A stretch of 64,000 nucleotides of DNA from Aureobasidium sp. EXF-3400 (taxonomy: Eukaryota > Ascomycota > Dothideomycetes > Dothideales > Saccotheciaceae). Position 1 is the first letter of the stretch; every line of letters begins with the position of its first letter. Under the pieces are notes generated by a model that saw nothing but the letters and a program-made list of their open reading frames with translations, was not told the DNA's origin and did no database searches. Location: the NCBI GenBank assembly GCA_024195585.1, contig SWBL01000019.1:124001-188000 (forward strand), given 5' to 3'. Below are positions 22,080-33,756 of this stretch, in pieces. Position numbers and translations under genes: made by a program.

Positions 22080-23529
22080 CTAAGTCTGAATTTTCTCCCA
22101 AGCAGCTTCCATATCAGCTTCGCCAACTGTCTGGACTGTAGGAACCAAATTGTGGTGAGCAGTCAAAACGTGCTTGCGCCATACCTCTTCAGCAGCGAAC
22201 TCGAGCTCGCAACCGGTATGTACGCACTGGAAAGAGTCTGGATCGTTTGTGCTTCGAATATAGTCGGTCCACATCTGAAGTCTCTGTCGATCTTGTCAGC
22301 GAAGATCACGTACTGCTATGACCCCAAAGACTTACACTATAGCAATCGACCCATGGACAATGAAATCCAGCTATCGGTTCCTTACTCGTTGATTGCTCTT
22401 TGTCCTTGTTCGTCGCTGCTTGTTTCTGCTGCGGTAAAACGTCCCTTGACAGCTCCGAATGTCGCAACATATGACTCTGATCCAGATTGGCTCTCAACGA
22501 TGCTTGCCTCCCTGTGAGCATAGCCGAGTTCTGCTTGTGTTGCTGTCCTTGTGAGATGCTCTGCTCATCGGTTTGTGTCTGATCACTGTAAGCACGAAAC
22601 AAAGACGCCTCGAACTCGGCCCACTCCTGCGCGCCCTCTCCTCCACAGAGTTGATTGTAAGACGACTCGAAGGAGTCTGCCTGCCTCAGATCCGTAGCAC
22701 TCTGAGGTTGGGTAACAGCAGGCATCTGTGAGAAGACAAGGTGTAGCCTGCTGAGTGCTCTTTCCTTTCGTCGTGCCGATTCTATGTCAGAAGCACTTTT
22801 TACAGCAAATTCTTGGGATTGGTGTCCTGAGAACAGCTTTTGGTAGTTGTCATCACTCGTCTTGAAAGAAGATTGTCCAAGACAACCAGTCCAGTCGACG
22901 GAATTTAGTGTCGAGTCATCATGAAAATTATCGTGCTGTGAGAGCTGCGCGTCCGCATGCCACACCTGTGCTGGCGACTTTTGTTTCGACCGGGACATTT
23001 CAGGCTCAAAACTGTCGTTTCTTTTAAGATGGTGACAATGCCACCGCTCGCTATCGTCTCCACCTATCGACACAAGGTCCAAGGTCGATGCTGATCGAGA
23101 GCTCGATGCATTGGCAACTTTCATGTTGCATTTCTGCAACAAGAAATCAGAAAGTTCTTCTTCTGCATCTGAAGCCGCGATGAGATCAGGTCGGAATTTC
23201 GAACATCGCACGGCTTCGTTCCCATAATGTTGTCGGTTATTCAAAAGCGCAGGCAATTGTGGTGATGATGACGATGTTCCGTGTGATGGTGTGGTAGAGA
23301 GTTTGCGAGCACTTCTCAGCGTCGAGAGCTCGTTTGTCGTTTCCAAAGCGCCATAGCTGTTGGTAGAGTTCAAGAGTAGATCTCTTGTTAATCCCGCCGC
23401 AGATTCTCTAATCCTAGAAGACAATGTTGATGGTTGCATATCCATAAGAGGTCGAAAACACTCTCGCTCTCCAGTACAAGCCAAGTCTCGGGACTGTTCA
23501 TCCGAAAATTGCGTCAAGATGATGTTCAT
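22080..23529 (-). CDS. C2H2 zinc-finger protein, 465 aa
   Basis: Exons 23529-22336 and 22283-22080; intron GTAAGT...GCTGACAAGATCGACAG, phase 0. The N-terminal 380 residues are Ser/Gln/Asp-rich and likely disordered. The C-terminus has a CPWVDC pair (cut by the intron after YS) and a C-x4-C-x12-H-x4-H finger (QCVHTGCELEF... WRKHVLTAHH). The architecture suggests a DNA-binding protein or a fungal C2H2 regulator, but the first finger lacks clear His ligands. The ATG at 23529 is the first in frame; an upstream exon cannot be excluded. Neighbouring genes do not suggest a function. Confidence 0.75.
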
Positions 23530-23968
23530 AGACAATCGAAGCCTAACAATTCAAGGGCTCCAGACAAGCGTTAGAATAATGATGCTTTTCAAGAACTTGG
23601 CCCACGGAACAAGATTAACGACACCGCTGACAGCTAAGTGAGGGCACTGGAGCAGAGCAAGATATTAGAAAACCAGAGAAGAAGAAGCAGCAGCTCTCGC
23701 CGCTGACCGGGATCTCCATGCACGCGATACTTCTCTACTTCCAGGCAAGAAACGAGCTTTGCTGGTCTCCCCACACTTTCTCGAATTGGCAGTCACAGTC
23801 GAGTGTCTGTGTATGGAAGGTTGTTGCGACGACATGTCTAGTCCATGATCAAAACAATTGATACAGCAAGATGGAACATAAGATTTCGCATAATACAGCG
23901 AGAAAGACTCAATAACTCAGTGGTATCATAAAATTTACAACGCAATAATGTCCAATCATGGGTATGCC
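23530..23968. other. Tandem intergenic region
   Basis: Promoter of the C2H2 protein gene and 3' flank of the Yos9 gene lies within about 440 bases. Nothing else supported. Confidence 0.35.
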
Positions 23969-25432
23969 TCAGAGCTCATCTTTATACGTCTCTTCAGAGC
24001 CCTCTGATCCGTGGTCATCATCAGATGGAGCATCATTACTGGGCTTGGTTCCAGCTTCCTTCGTGTTAGTCACCTCAGCAGCTTCTTTCTTGACCGAGTC
24101 TGGCTCCTCATCGCCGAGTAGGACGCCTCTGTATTCGCGTCCGTCGGGAGTATCGAAGACTTTGAGCTCCCAGCCTTGACCGTTTGCAATATTTTCCAAT
24201 TCCTTCTTCAGCGTCTCGACACTCTTCGCGTCACCAAGGCCAAGCCTCTTCAGCTCGTCTGCAGACATGGCCTTGCCGAAGCTGTCAGCAATGGTTTCGA
24301 CAAACTTGTCCTTGGTGCCTCCCACGATGGCCGATTTTTCAATCTTGCTGCCTTCAGGAACCCACTTGTGAGCACCAATGGTGATACCACCGATAGTCGC
24401 GGGGACTTTAGACTGCGAGCCAGCCAAGGGATTGGGGATGTCATCGCCGAGAAGGTCGGAAGCAGCAGCAACGGCAGCCTCGTATTCGGGGACTTGGTCT
24501 TGGTCAAGGATGGGTGAACAAGCAATCTTGTTTGCGCGGTCCTTCTGGGGAGGCTGGAAGGCGACGTCGTTGCAGAGTCGTGGGGTCTGGATGACCATGA
24601 GATATGCGCAGGTTGCGACCTCTTTGATGAGCGAAATACGGTCTGCAGTGGCCGGGTTGCAGTGGAACTGGACTTCGATGCGACGTTCTCTGCCTGTCAA
24701 ATCGCAGACAGTGCCACCGGCCAGGCGCTGTACGAGATATCTGCTCTCTCCGCGGGTCTCGAGCTTGCCAACAGCCTTGTCGTCAGATAGCTTTTCTTGG
24801 CTATCATGGCGTGGTTGGTCTTGGACAGCGCCAAGCATGAAACCGGGTACAGCGGGGTCCTCGACAGGTGGGTAGACAGGGACGCCCTGAGAGGGAGTCA
24901 GTTGATGGAACTGCTTGACACCCTGGCCGTAGCAGTATCTATAGCTCCACCATCCACTCCAGTAATAGATGCAATTGCCTTGCATTCCCTTGAGCAATTG
25001 CCAGCCCCGGGTGTTTGCGCGAGCCAGCTCTTTCTCGTGATCCTGCTTAGATAGGGTCTCATTGGGGTGTGATGAGGGTGGTTGGTCGACCAAACGTGGG
25101 ATCTGACACAGATAGTGTTGGTTGGCTAGAACGAGTTCCTCGTAGTCGTATTGCGGCTTGTCAGAGGCAGGGGGATCCGTGTCTCGATGGGAAAGATCAG
25201 AGTCGGAGTCAGATGTAGGGAGGTCGAGTTTCTCCTGAGCCTGCAGGGTGGAAACATGGCCTTCTGGAAAGTCGACCGAGAACTACAAGGCGATCAGTTG
25301 CTGTGTTCAGATTGAGAGGCGTCTGCGTCTGTGTACCTGGGGGAAGGCGAGAAGATCGTCTTGCACACTGAAAGAATTCTGAGCGGCGACTACCACGCGC
25401 AGAACAGCGGGCAAAGCCCAAAAGCTCCTCAT
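23969..25432 (-). CDS. yos9: Yos9/OS-9 family ER lectin for ERAD, KDEL terminus
   Basis: ER-lumen lectin that recognises trimmed mannose on misfolded glycoproteins and delivers them to the Hrd1 ubiquitin ligase. Exons 25432-25337 and 25282-23969 give 469 aa; the intron (GTACAC...TTGTAG) is phase 0. A hydrophobic signal sequence (MRSFWALPAVLRVVVA) precedes the domain. The MRH (mannose-6-phosphate receptor homology) domain starts near residue 120 with CIYYWSGWWSYRYCYG, which contains the WW pair, and runs to EVQFHCN and the following Cys-containing strands. The C-terminal 200 residues are acidic. The protein ends YKDEL, a retention signal consistent with lumenal residence. Divergent from the ABCG transporter gene. 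Confidence 0.94.
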
Positions 25433-26140
25433 GTCGACGTGCACCTTGTCTCAGAGGTAGACAACCGGCAGGTACGCGTATGGATTGTTGCTTGATGACG
25501 ATGCAGCAATCAGGGTGGACAGGTGGTCACTGCGCACCTGCCTTCCTCTGCCGACTCTCCGCATCTCCCACCTCCACGCAGGCAGGCAGGCAGGCTCCTT
25601 CGACCATAATACACATCCCCCCGAGTCATACACGCCCCATCATGAATCCTGCGCTCCACTCCGACTGCGCATCGTCTCTGATTAACTGCTCACTGCGATG
25701 CTCAGCAATCTCCCAAGACATGCCCAGACAAGTCATTACCTCACCACGCGCATGCTTCTGCCTACATCCTTCTGCTAAGGCCGTATTCCCTTCGAAGCTC
25801 GAGAAGGATCATGCCCAATTACTTCACTTTCGAACACCAAGGGAATTCGCCAACGGCCGCTAACCTCCAAGAACTCTCCGCCGCGTGAACAATCCTACTT
25901 CCGCTTGAGTGATCCTACCACGCACCCTCCTGCCCAGTAGATTGCATCAGATGAGGTAGCTTGATTGATGTGCCTCCTCCTAGATTTGGCCTGTAAGGCT
26001 GTCAGTCCGAACGACTCGCTATTTCATATATCTTTTTCCTTGCACCTCATATTCCTCACCGATCTCTGTTCTGTTCCTGTCTTGGTTCTGTCCACTATCT
26101 GCTGTAATACTATGAGCAATTGACATCTCGAACCCTCAAT
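25433..26140. other. Divergent promoter region with a GGCA tandem run
   Basis: Between Yos9 (minus) and the ABCG transporter (plus). A short perfect tetranucleotide run (ggca repeated about four times) lies near 25579-25592. A TATA-like tcatatatc is at about 26024. No exon was recognised. Confidence 0.4.
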
Positions 26141-28901
26141 ATGGCTGATCATACTGCAACGCCATACAATACAACAATGTTCTCCCGGGCCTATGTTGAT
26201 TCAACCGTACTCGACGACATGACGTCGATGCAATTCAATCAATGGTCGTACGCCCTTCACGATACTCAGACAGGCTGTTACAACCCCGGCTCGCTTCCTA
26301 TCGCTTTGGCAAACAACGATACTTGTCTGTTAGGGTTCTACTGTATGCTCCCAAGGACAATGCTTCAAACAAGCCCATATTCACCAACCTAGGCCCAAAT
26401 TCCAATGATGAGCATCCGCCACAGATGTGTCCACCAACCTGGCAATGTGCTGTACTACGTGCTAACCAAGGAACATGTCCTTATCCCCAGGGCGCCTTGG
26501 AACCCCTGATCTGTCCTGGAGGTACTTAGCTACGTATATCTCACAGAGAACCTCAGAGAGTACTAGCTGACCATGGCGGCAAGGTTCATACTGCCCACCC
26601 AACCGCAAAATTCGCATCTCCTGCGAAGCAGGCACTTTCTGTCCTCAGGGCAGTTTCGAGCCCATCAAGTGTGACACAGGCGCATACTGCCCGTGGGAGA
26701 GCTCTCACCAGATTCCTCTATTGCCCCTCTACGTCGTCGTCGGCATAGATTTCGTCCTACTTTGTGTGCTGGTCGCAGGACTGGCTTTTTCCAAGTGGCG
26801 AAAGCGCAGAAAGCCGAAGTATTCCAGCATCGCCATGAAAGTTACAGAAGATGACCGAGAGGCACTACGAGGCCTGAACATGTCACCTCGCTATTCAGTC
26901 TCGATAGCCGAGGTCTCACCTCCTACCACAGTACCAGCTTCTCCGGCCTTATTAATACCGACTACTCGAGCCAGGTCGACGTCAAATGTTTCAGACAGTA
27001 CTGACGTTGATGATTGTTTTCAAGATTTCGCTATGCAAAAGTTTCTGATCTATCTCTCTCGTGCCATACACACGAAGGAGCTGGGCCTTTCCTTTGATTT
27101 CGAGGGATTATCGTTCAAGACTCGTCAGAACCTGGAAATTCTACACAACATCACTGGTTCCATCCCTAGAGGAACCATGACTGGCATCATGGGCGGATCG
27201 GGCGCAGGGAAGTCGACTCTCGTGAATGCACTGATAAGAGGCAAATCGAGCGCTGGTACGCTCAAGATCAACGGAGTCGTGAAAGACATGAAGAAGTACA
27301 AGAAACTGGTAGGGATGGTTCCTCAAGACGACATTGTGTTCCCGGAACTCACTGTCCGGGAGAATATTCTGCATTCTGCACGCATGAGATTGCCTTCTTC
27401 GTGGAATGACAGAGCCATCCAAGATTACGTGGATTCGTTGGTTGCTTGTCTCTCACTTACACACGTCCAGAACTCCTTAGTCGGCGACGCCAGAAAGCCA
27501 GTCATCTCTGGAGGCCAACGCAAAAGGGTGAATATAGGTATCGAACTGGCGGCTGCACCAATGGCAATCCTTTTGGACGAGCCAACAAGCGGACTAGATG
27601 CTACTTCGGCAGCTTCGATAATGCGACTCTTGAAGACAATCTCCCGGCTAGGCGTCACTGTCATCGCCGTTATCCACCAACCTCGCGAAGACATCTTTGT
27701 GGCTTTTGATCAACTATTGTTGCTCGCCAAAGGCAGCCAAGTTTACGCGGGCGCAACTGAAGACGTGGTCCCCTACTTCGAAGACCTGGGCTACCAGTTC
27801 CCTTTGCGAAGCAATCCTGCAGACATCATAATGGACGTGATTACTGGCAACGGCAAGCAATACTCTTCTGAGTCTGAGAAGTTTGGTAGCGACACTGATC
27901 TGCTCATTAAATTCTGGTACGAAAGAGGTCGATTTGGGAAGTCGAATAAGCGATTGTCAATTGGCGTAGGTGATCCGAGCAACCCGAGGTTGTCATTGAG
28001 TTCCATGCAATCGATGGAGCACGATCAATCTCTACACGAGACTATGAAAACCCGAGGAGCTTCGTGGTACGCTCAGGTTTATTATTGCGCTAAACGTGCT
28101 TTGCTTCAGCAAGTTCGCAACCGCACGAGTTTCTTCTTTGAAATCTTTGTCGCTACACTCGCAGGACTGGTCATTGGTCTCTCGGCATATTCTTCCAAGG
28201 GGTTTCTATTCTCAGGCATATATCACCCGCCGTTCACCCAAATGTCAAGTGCTGTCGACTACAAATCAGCTCCTCAGCTTGGTCTACTATCTGCTATGGC
28301 GATTGGATTGGCCTCATCCGCTCCAGGAGTTTGGGTTTTTGGCGAAGAAGTACTCATGTTCCAGCGAGAATCTTCCAGTGGTCACAGTAAGAGCGCATAC
28401 TATGTCGGCAAGGTGTTGAGCACATTCCCTCGGATCACCATTGCTGCTCTTCACTACACAGTCATGATCGGCGTTCTTGCAACCCCTCTGATCAGTTTCC
28501 AAGACATGTATGCGGCAAATTTGCTCTACTTCTATGCCATCTATGGTTTGAGTAGCGTGGTTTCCATGTTGGTAAAGCGCGAAGATGGACCTCTTCTTGC
28601 CGTATTACTTAGTCTGGTTCTTGGTGTACTCGGAGGTGTAGCGCCTCCGTTATCAAAGGTCAAGGAGTGGCATATGGAGTGGTTCTGGAGGCTGAGTCCT
28701 GGTGTCTGGTTCACTGAAGCTTATTGGACAAAGATGGTGAGTCCCGTGGCCTACCTATGGGACGTCGAGCTTGCAACTCAGACCGTCGGGTTCAATCTGG
28801 GGGAGTTTGGGAAAGATCTGGCTCTGGTCTTTGTTATTGGTACGGTTTATCGAATGCTGGCGTATGCACTCTTGGTACTGTTCAGGAAGAGGCGCAGATG
28901 A
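26141..28901 (+). CDS. adp1: ABCG half-transporter with Cys-rich ectodomain (Adp1-like)
   Basis: ATP-binding cassette transporter of the ABCG (white/BCRP) family with NBD before TMD. Exons 26141-26342, 26393-26521 and 26584-28901 give 882 aa. The introns GTATGC...AACCTAG and GTACTT...GGCAAG are both phase 1. The first 150 residues form a Cys-rich lumenal part with CP-G spacing (ICPGG, TFCPQG, YCPWES), as in yeast Adp1. A membrane span follows at about residues 158-178. The NBD has Walker A GGSGAGKST near 313, signature ISGGQRKRV near 418 and Walker B ILLDEPTSGLD near 439, all intact. The C-terminal ABC2 membrane domain covers about residues 610-880. Substrate unknown; multidrug or lipid export are both possible. 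Confidence 0.92.
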
Positions 28902-29233
28902 TGTAACGATATATACGATTGCTTGTATTACTAGGGTGTAAACTTCGACATGAAAATGCACAACCGCCTGTGCACGTCTCCACCATTGTGATCATGTTAA
29001 AGATTATTCGACATTTCATGCTTCAATGTAGGAAGGGTAAAGACAGTGTGAAGTGATCGAGGACGCGTGTTGTCAAGTCGATCAGTTTGACGACCAAACC
29101 ACTCAGTACCCCAAGCTGCGGCTCAAATAAACAGATAGCCTAGCCATCCAAAAGCAGGATACAGGATTTTCAAGAGTCCCGTCGGCACATGATACCAACG
29201 CCAATCTCCAAGAACCGGCAACACTTCTGGCGC
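28902..29233. other. Convergent intergenic region
   Basis: 3' flanks of the ABCG and Bys1-like genes. No other feature supported. Confidence 0.35.
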
Positions 29234-29674
29234 CTAGCAGAGAGTGACGGTGAGGTTGGCCAAGATGCTACAAGCGTGAACCACACCTCCGTCATAGGCA
29301 GTCAAGGGGGCACAGCTAGGATCAGACAGCGAGACGCGCCAAGGCTCGCCAGCGAACGGATCACCATCAGCATTGATGACGGACCAGTAGAGAAGAGAGT
29401 CCTGAGGAGAGTCGGTGAAGCCGAGGGTGAACTTGGGAGTAGAAGGCGAGAAGTATGCCGACGTCTTGCTTAATCCAAAGGCAACGCCGACGCCACTGCG
29501 TCCTTGCAGGTATGTTCCGTCGATGGGGATGGCGTACTGGCTGGGTTGTTGTGTGGCGTTTGTGATGGTGATCCAGACAGGGACAGGGCAGTTGTTGTTG
29601 ACCTGCGCAAAGGTTGCTGATGCGGAAGTGGCCAAAGCGAGAAGGCTGGCTGTAGCGTAGGCAAAGAAGTGCAT
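29234..29674 (-). CDS. Secreted Bys1/thaumatin-like protein
   Basis: Single exon, 146 aa. A signal peptide (MHFFAYATASLLALATSASA) precedes a beta-rich mature region with NNCPVPVWITITNAT, as in the Bys1 (Blastomyces yeast-phase-specific) and antigenic thaumatin-like group. Cys residues are few and paired (NNCPVP, DPSCAPL, HACSIL, TLC), giving one or two disulfides. There is no catalytic motif. The family is secreted, often Cys-poor, and associated with yeast-phase or host-contact expression in some species; the role here is unknown. ATG at 29674 chosen because upstream in-frame codons lack a signal sequence. Confidence 0.8.
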   Translation of the reverse strand: MHFFAYATASLLALATSASATFAQVNNNCPVPVWITITNATQQPSQYAIPIDGTYLQGRSGVGVAFGLSKTSAYFSPSTPKFTLGFTDSPQDSLLYWSVINADGDPFAGEPWRVSLSDPSCAPLTAYDGGVVHACSILANLTVTLC

Positions 29675-30656
29675 GATGGCGCTTGGAGACAGGTCTTTCA
29701 ATAGGATGGGGTACGAATAGATTCGGTGAGGATATCAGCAGAGAGAAATTGATTCTCGGATAACGTGCTGTAGCTGATACGGTGGCAGATGGGCTGAACA
29801 AACAATTGAGTAAATGGGCAAGACCGACGCTTTTATGTCTCGAACGCTCCTACCTTGCCTCAACTTACGGAACCTCCATGTGCGACTTGTTTACACACAC
29901 TCAGGTACTGACAAACGAAATGCTCATCCGCAGCATTTGCCGCAAGGAGCCGAACTGTGTAGCAAAGGGATCACAAGAATAGAGTATGTTGCGGGTTTTG
30001 CAAATGTACACAGTAAATCAGTGTAACGGCCAGACTGTCGTTTGCACACAAGATGATGTTACAGGTCAGTCATGGCGTAGCCCAAGTTCGTAAAGAGATA
30101 CCCAGTGGACTGGATTAGAGACAGGTTGTCTGGGCGGATTCAAGTGGTCCACCATTTGGTATCTGTAACATGTAGTAGCACAAGAGGGTCAATTTGAAAT
30201 CCACGGCAAGATGATCATCAACCTTTCCAAATCCTTTGTGCACCTCCCAGAGAGCTAGTGTAGGCTGGCCAATTTCATCAATGGTAGTTCAGAGCTGTCA
30301 ACAAAGACACAAGCGCTGTCTGTGGACTTGAACACAAGGCTTCCAAGTTTGTAGGTGTCTGAACGGTTGTCAGGTATTACAAGGTGACTGGTCTAATGCC
30401 TCATTGTCTTGAGTGCAAGGTATGGTAGTTTCCAGACAGGGTCAAATAGTGGGATGGTGCTAGAAGAAGAGAAGAGGCCCAGGTATGTGTGGTCGAAAGA
30501 AAGGCAGGTGCTGCTTGAAGCCAATCAGAGTGGGGACGAGAAGCTTGGCGGCATGAATAGCCGTGGGACGGTGGGACCTTCCTAATCAGCAAGACAACGA
30601 GGGGCAGGTCATGAGCAAGCAGAGATAATGTGAGATAGATCAAGTTTCCGGGCGAC
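29675..30656. other. Divergent intergenic region, about 1 kb
   Basis: Upstream sequence of the Bys1-like (minus) and threonine aldolase (plus) genes. No convincing ORF, repeat or RNA gene. Confidence 0.4.
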
Positions 30657-31943
30657 ATGCCCTCGACAATTCCCAGTATACGCCTAGGTATACACTCTAT
30701 TCGTTCCTCGACGATACGTTCCACCGTGCACAACAGCTCCCGAGCTTGTCTGGCCCTCACTCAGCGAAGAAACATGGCAGCTGCTACCACCCAACAAGGC
30801 GTCGAGAAGGCCGCAAAGAAGCTCAGCAATGGCCATACCAACGTCAACAACTGGTCGGCCCCTGGAGGTGCCGCCTTCGACTTTCGCTCAGATGTCATGA
30901 CTCGCCCGACGACGCGCATGCTCGAAGCAATTGCCGCAACAACCCTCCAAGACGATGTCTTTATGGAAGACCCGACGTCCAACGACCTGGAATCTTTCAT
31001 TGCCGACTTGACGGGCAAGGAGGCTGCTCTCTTTGTCTTGTCCGGCACCATGGGTAACCAAGTCGCCTTGCGTACACAGCTCTTGGCCCCGCCTCATGCT
31101 GTCCTCACCGACCATCGCTCTCACATTGTTCAGTGGGAGGCTGGTGGTGTCGCTAGTATGTGCGGTGCTCTGATCCAGGCCGTCGTACCCGCAAACAACA
31201 AATACTTGACCTTGGAAGACATCAAGAAGTATGCTGTAATAAGCAATGATATCCACGCTTGTCCCACAAAAGTCCTCAGTCTGGAGAATACCCTCAATGG
31301 CATCGTGACTCCTCTCCAAGAGTTTCAACGCATTAGCGCCTGGGCGAAGGAGAACGGTATTCTGATGCATCTTGATGGCGCTAGACTGTGGGAGGCCGTT
31401 GCTTCGGGCGCTGGCTCTCTGAAAGATTACTGTGCTTGTTTCGATTCCATCTCGCTCTGTTTCAGCAAAGGCCTTGGCGCACCCATTGGCAGTATTATCG
31501 TGGGAACAAAGCAATTCCGCGAGAGAGCACGTTGGATTAGGAAGAGCATTGGAGGTGGCTTGCGTCAAGCAGGTGTCGTCACTGCCGCTGCTCGTGTCGC
31601 TGTCGAAGACACATATCTTGGAGGCAAACTGGCTGCCAGCCATGACAGAGCACGCCAGATTGCTGCCATGTGGGAAAAGCTAGGCGGCAAGACGTCGAAT
31701 CCTGTTGAGACCAACATGTGCTGGCTGGATCTTGATGCTGCTGGAATCAGCGTCCCGGACTTCATTGCAGCTGGTGAAAAGGTTGGCTTGAGGTTGGGAG
31801 GCGGTCGCCTTGTTGTACACTATCAAATTGACGAAGAGGCTGTGACACGACTAGAAACTCTCATGAAGGCTGTGCTCCAGGGTAAGAAGCTCGAGGGCTC
31901 GGTTGATATCGACCCAAACGATATGAACATCAAGGTCGAATAG
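30657..31943 (+). CDS. gly1: Low-specificity L-threonine aldolase
   Basis: PLP enzyme that splits L-threonine (and allo-threonine) to glycine and acetaldehyde. The single exon gives 428 aa. The fold-type I aldolase signature includes FRSDVMTRPT near residue 76, then ALFVLSGTMGNQVAL, and the Schiff-base Lys in FSKGLGAPIGSIIVG. The first 40 residues are Arg/Ser-rich (MPSTIPSIRLGIHSIRSS) and could be a mitochondrial presequence, whereas a second ATG at 30774 (MAAATTQQG) would make a cytosolic form of normal length. Both starts are in frame, so dual localisation is possible. Family assignment is secure. Confidence 0.94.
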   Translation: MPSTIPSIRLGIHSIRSSTIRSTVHNSSRACLALTQRRNMAAATTQQGVEKAAKKLSNGHTNVNNWSAPGGAAFDFRSDVMTRPTTRMLEAIAATTLQDDVFMEDPTSNDLESFIADLTGKEAALFVLSGTMGNQVALRTQLLAPPHAVLTDHRSHIVQWEAGGVASMCGALIQAVVPANNKYLTLEDIKKYAVISNDIHACPTKVLSLENTLNGIVTPLQEFQRISAWAKENGILMHLDGARLWEAVASGAGSLKDYCACFDSISLCFSKGLGAPIGSIIVGTKQFRERARWIRKSIGGGLRQAGVVTAAARVAVEDTYLGGKLAASHDRARQIAAMWEKLGGKTSNPVETNMCWLDLDAAGISVPDFIAAGEKVGLRLGGGRLVVHYQIDEEAVTRLETLMKAVLQGKKLEGSVDIDPNDMNIKVE

Positions 31944-31966
31944 TTAACATATTATGATACACAACT

Positions 31967-33089
31967 TTATTCCAAGCACACCTTTACTACCACCTTCCCT
32001 CTTGCTCGTCCAGTGTTCAGCTTTGCGAAAGCCTCCTTCACCTGATCAAAGCCCCATATGCTGTCAACGACGATTTTGCTACGGTCGAAATTCGACGTCT
32101 CCTCTAACCACTCTTTGCGAAATTCGAAATTGAGACAATCGTAGCTTTCCCCCAAACCCATCTTCCCGAGCAATGTTCTAATGACCATCTCAGGGTTCCA
32201 GAGATATATTGCTGCGCCACCCACGCTGTCACGGCCAGTCTTATCGCCCACGATGGTGACGTATCTTTTTGCTAGACCTATGCATGAAGTTCCGCCAACA
32301 CAGTCGATGATGGCTGCTGGACCGAAGTCTCGAACAGCCTGAGCCACGTCACCCGTCTTGTAGTCGACAACAGATGTTGCGCCCATCGACTTTACGAATT
32401 CGGTGTTGCGGGAGGAGCATGTGGTGAGCACTTTCCATCCTCGCTGACTGGCAAGTTGGAGCGCATACATGCCTACAGCGGAGCTTCCGCCCAAAACAGT
32501 CAATCGACCACCGTCTTCGATATGAGATTCGACGTTAGCGATTGTTGTGCGTGCTGTATCCGTTAGTAAGAGCGTACTTCTATGACAGGAATCAAGATCA
32601 CCTGTCAACCACACCAATGGTAACGCAGCAGCCTGTTCCCAACTCATGTCTTTTGGCTTTTTGATCACGACGCTGGATTTTGTGTTTACAGCGATAACTT
32701 CTTGGAGTACGCCACTTGCGAGCGTGAATGTAATGCCATATACCTGTCAAATATATCAATATCCAACATCGTATGCCCTGATGATATGTGCGATGACCCA
32801 CTTCATCGCCTACATCAAAGCCGCTGTCTTTACCAGCAGCTTCGACAATACCAGAAAAGTCTTCACCGACACCCTTATCAGGGGATATCCAGGAGCTAGG
32901 AACATATTTCCAGACCGGAAAGTTCATCAACTGAATATCCACAGGATTGAGTGCTGCTGCTTGAACTCGGACATGAAGCTCTGTCGCCGCTGGTCTTTGG
33001 GGTGATGTCAGAGTTGATCTGTGAAGAGCGTCCGGATATCCCTCGTGCGTGAAAGTCCATGCTTTGATAAACTTGTCTGCCGAGGTCAT
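31967..33089 (-). CDS. MDR-family NAD(P)H:quinone reductase-like protein
   Basis: Medium-chain dehydrogenase/reductase resembling quinone oxidoreductases and RTN4IP1. Exons 33089-32802, 32743-32602 and 32553-31967 give 338 aa. The introns GTGGGT...TTGACAG (phase 0) and GTGATC...GGATACAG (phase 1) restore DVGDEVYGITF and WLTARTTIAN. Motifs include AAALNPVDIQ, VGEDFSGIVEAAG, the dinucleotide loop VLGGSSAVGMYALQLA and an Arg/Lys-rich C-terminus. No zinc-ligand Cys set is visible, so it is the zinc-independent type. It lies head-to-head with the flavin monooxygenase gene across 667 bp and may share its promoter. Substrate unknown. Confidence 0.88.
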
Positions 33090-33756
33090 TCTCGTTGTTG
33101 CTTGTAAGTTGTATGTACCAAGTCTTTGGAAGGAAGCCGTTCCAACAATGATTTACAGGATCAACGACTGGACAGATTGCAAAAGCGGGGAAGTTCCTTG
33201 TCGTGTGCTCGCATTCCCCTCTATTCACTCCATTTCAAAATCACGTGCGGATCTTGCAATTATGCTTTGTCGTGGAATTATTCGTGATGGGGGATAAGTA
33301 GTATTGCAAAGCTACAGTACAAGCCAGCCAAGCAGCCAGCAAAAAGCCTGGTGGTACTGAGGTCTGCAGACTTTCTCCAATGTGCTGGAATCAATTGTTG
33401 GCCACTTGTCTTATGTGGATGTGAGCTGAAGTCACACATAGTATGCACATATTCGCAAGATAGTTAGTCTTCTTTGAGAAATGTCATCACTCGAACCCCG
33501 AGAACCTCGGCACGGTCAACGGTCGCAAACAAGGTTTGGATGCAAGGGCTACCCCTCGATTAGACCCCTATGACCGACACATAAACGGCTGTCCATTGTG
33601 GTCTACATATCGACCTTGGAGACTTTTATATCAGAACTCGGATATTGTCTTCCAACTTCATCGTGTCTTTACCTACCCCAGTGCACAGATAAATCCAATT
33701 CTCGAAGCATTTTCCCCACTTCTAGACAGCAGCCTCTGAAAGATTACTCCACTACC
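33090..33756. other. Divergent promoter region
   Basis: Lies between the MDR reductase (minus) and flavin monooxygenase (plus) genes, a likely shared control region. No clear binding motif was identified by eye. Confidence 0.4.

Noticed and set aside
26320..26400. Apparent frameshift in the ABCG transporter's Cys-rich domain
   Set aside because: A 50-nt intron GTATGC...AACCTAG (26343-26392) joins the frames and yields a continuous FYCPNSNDEHPP; no frameshift is needed.
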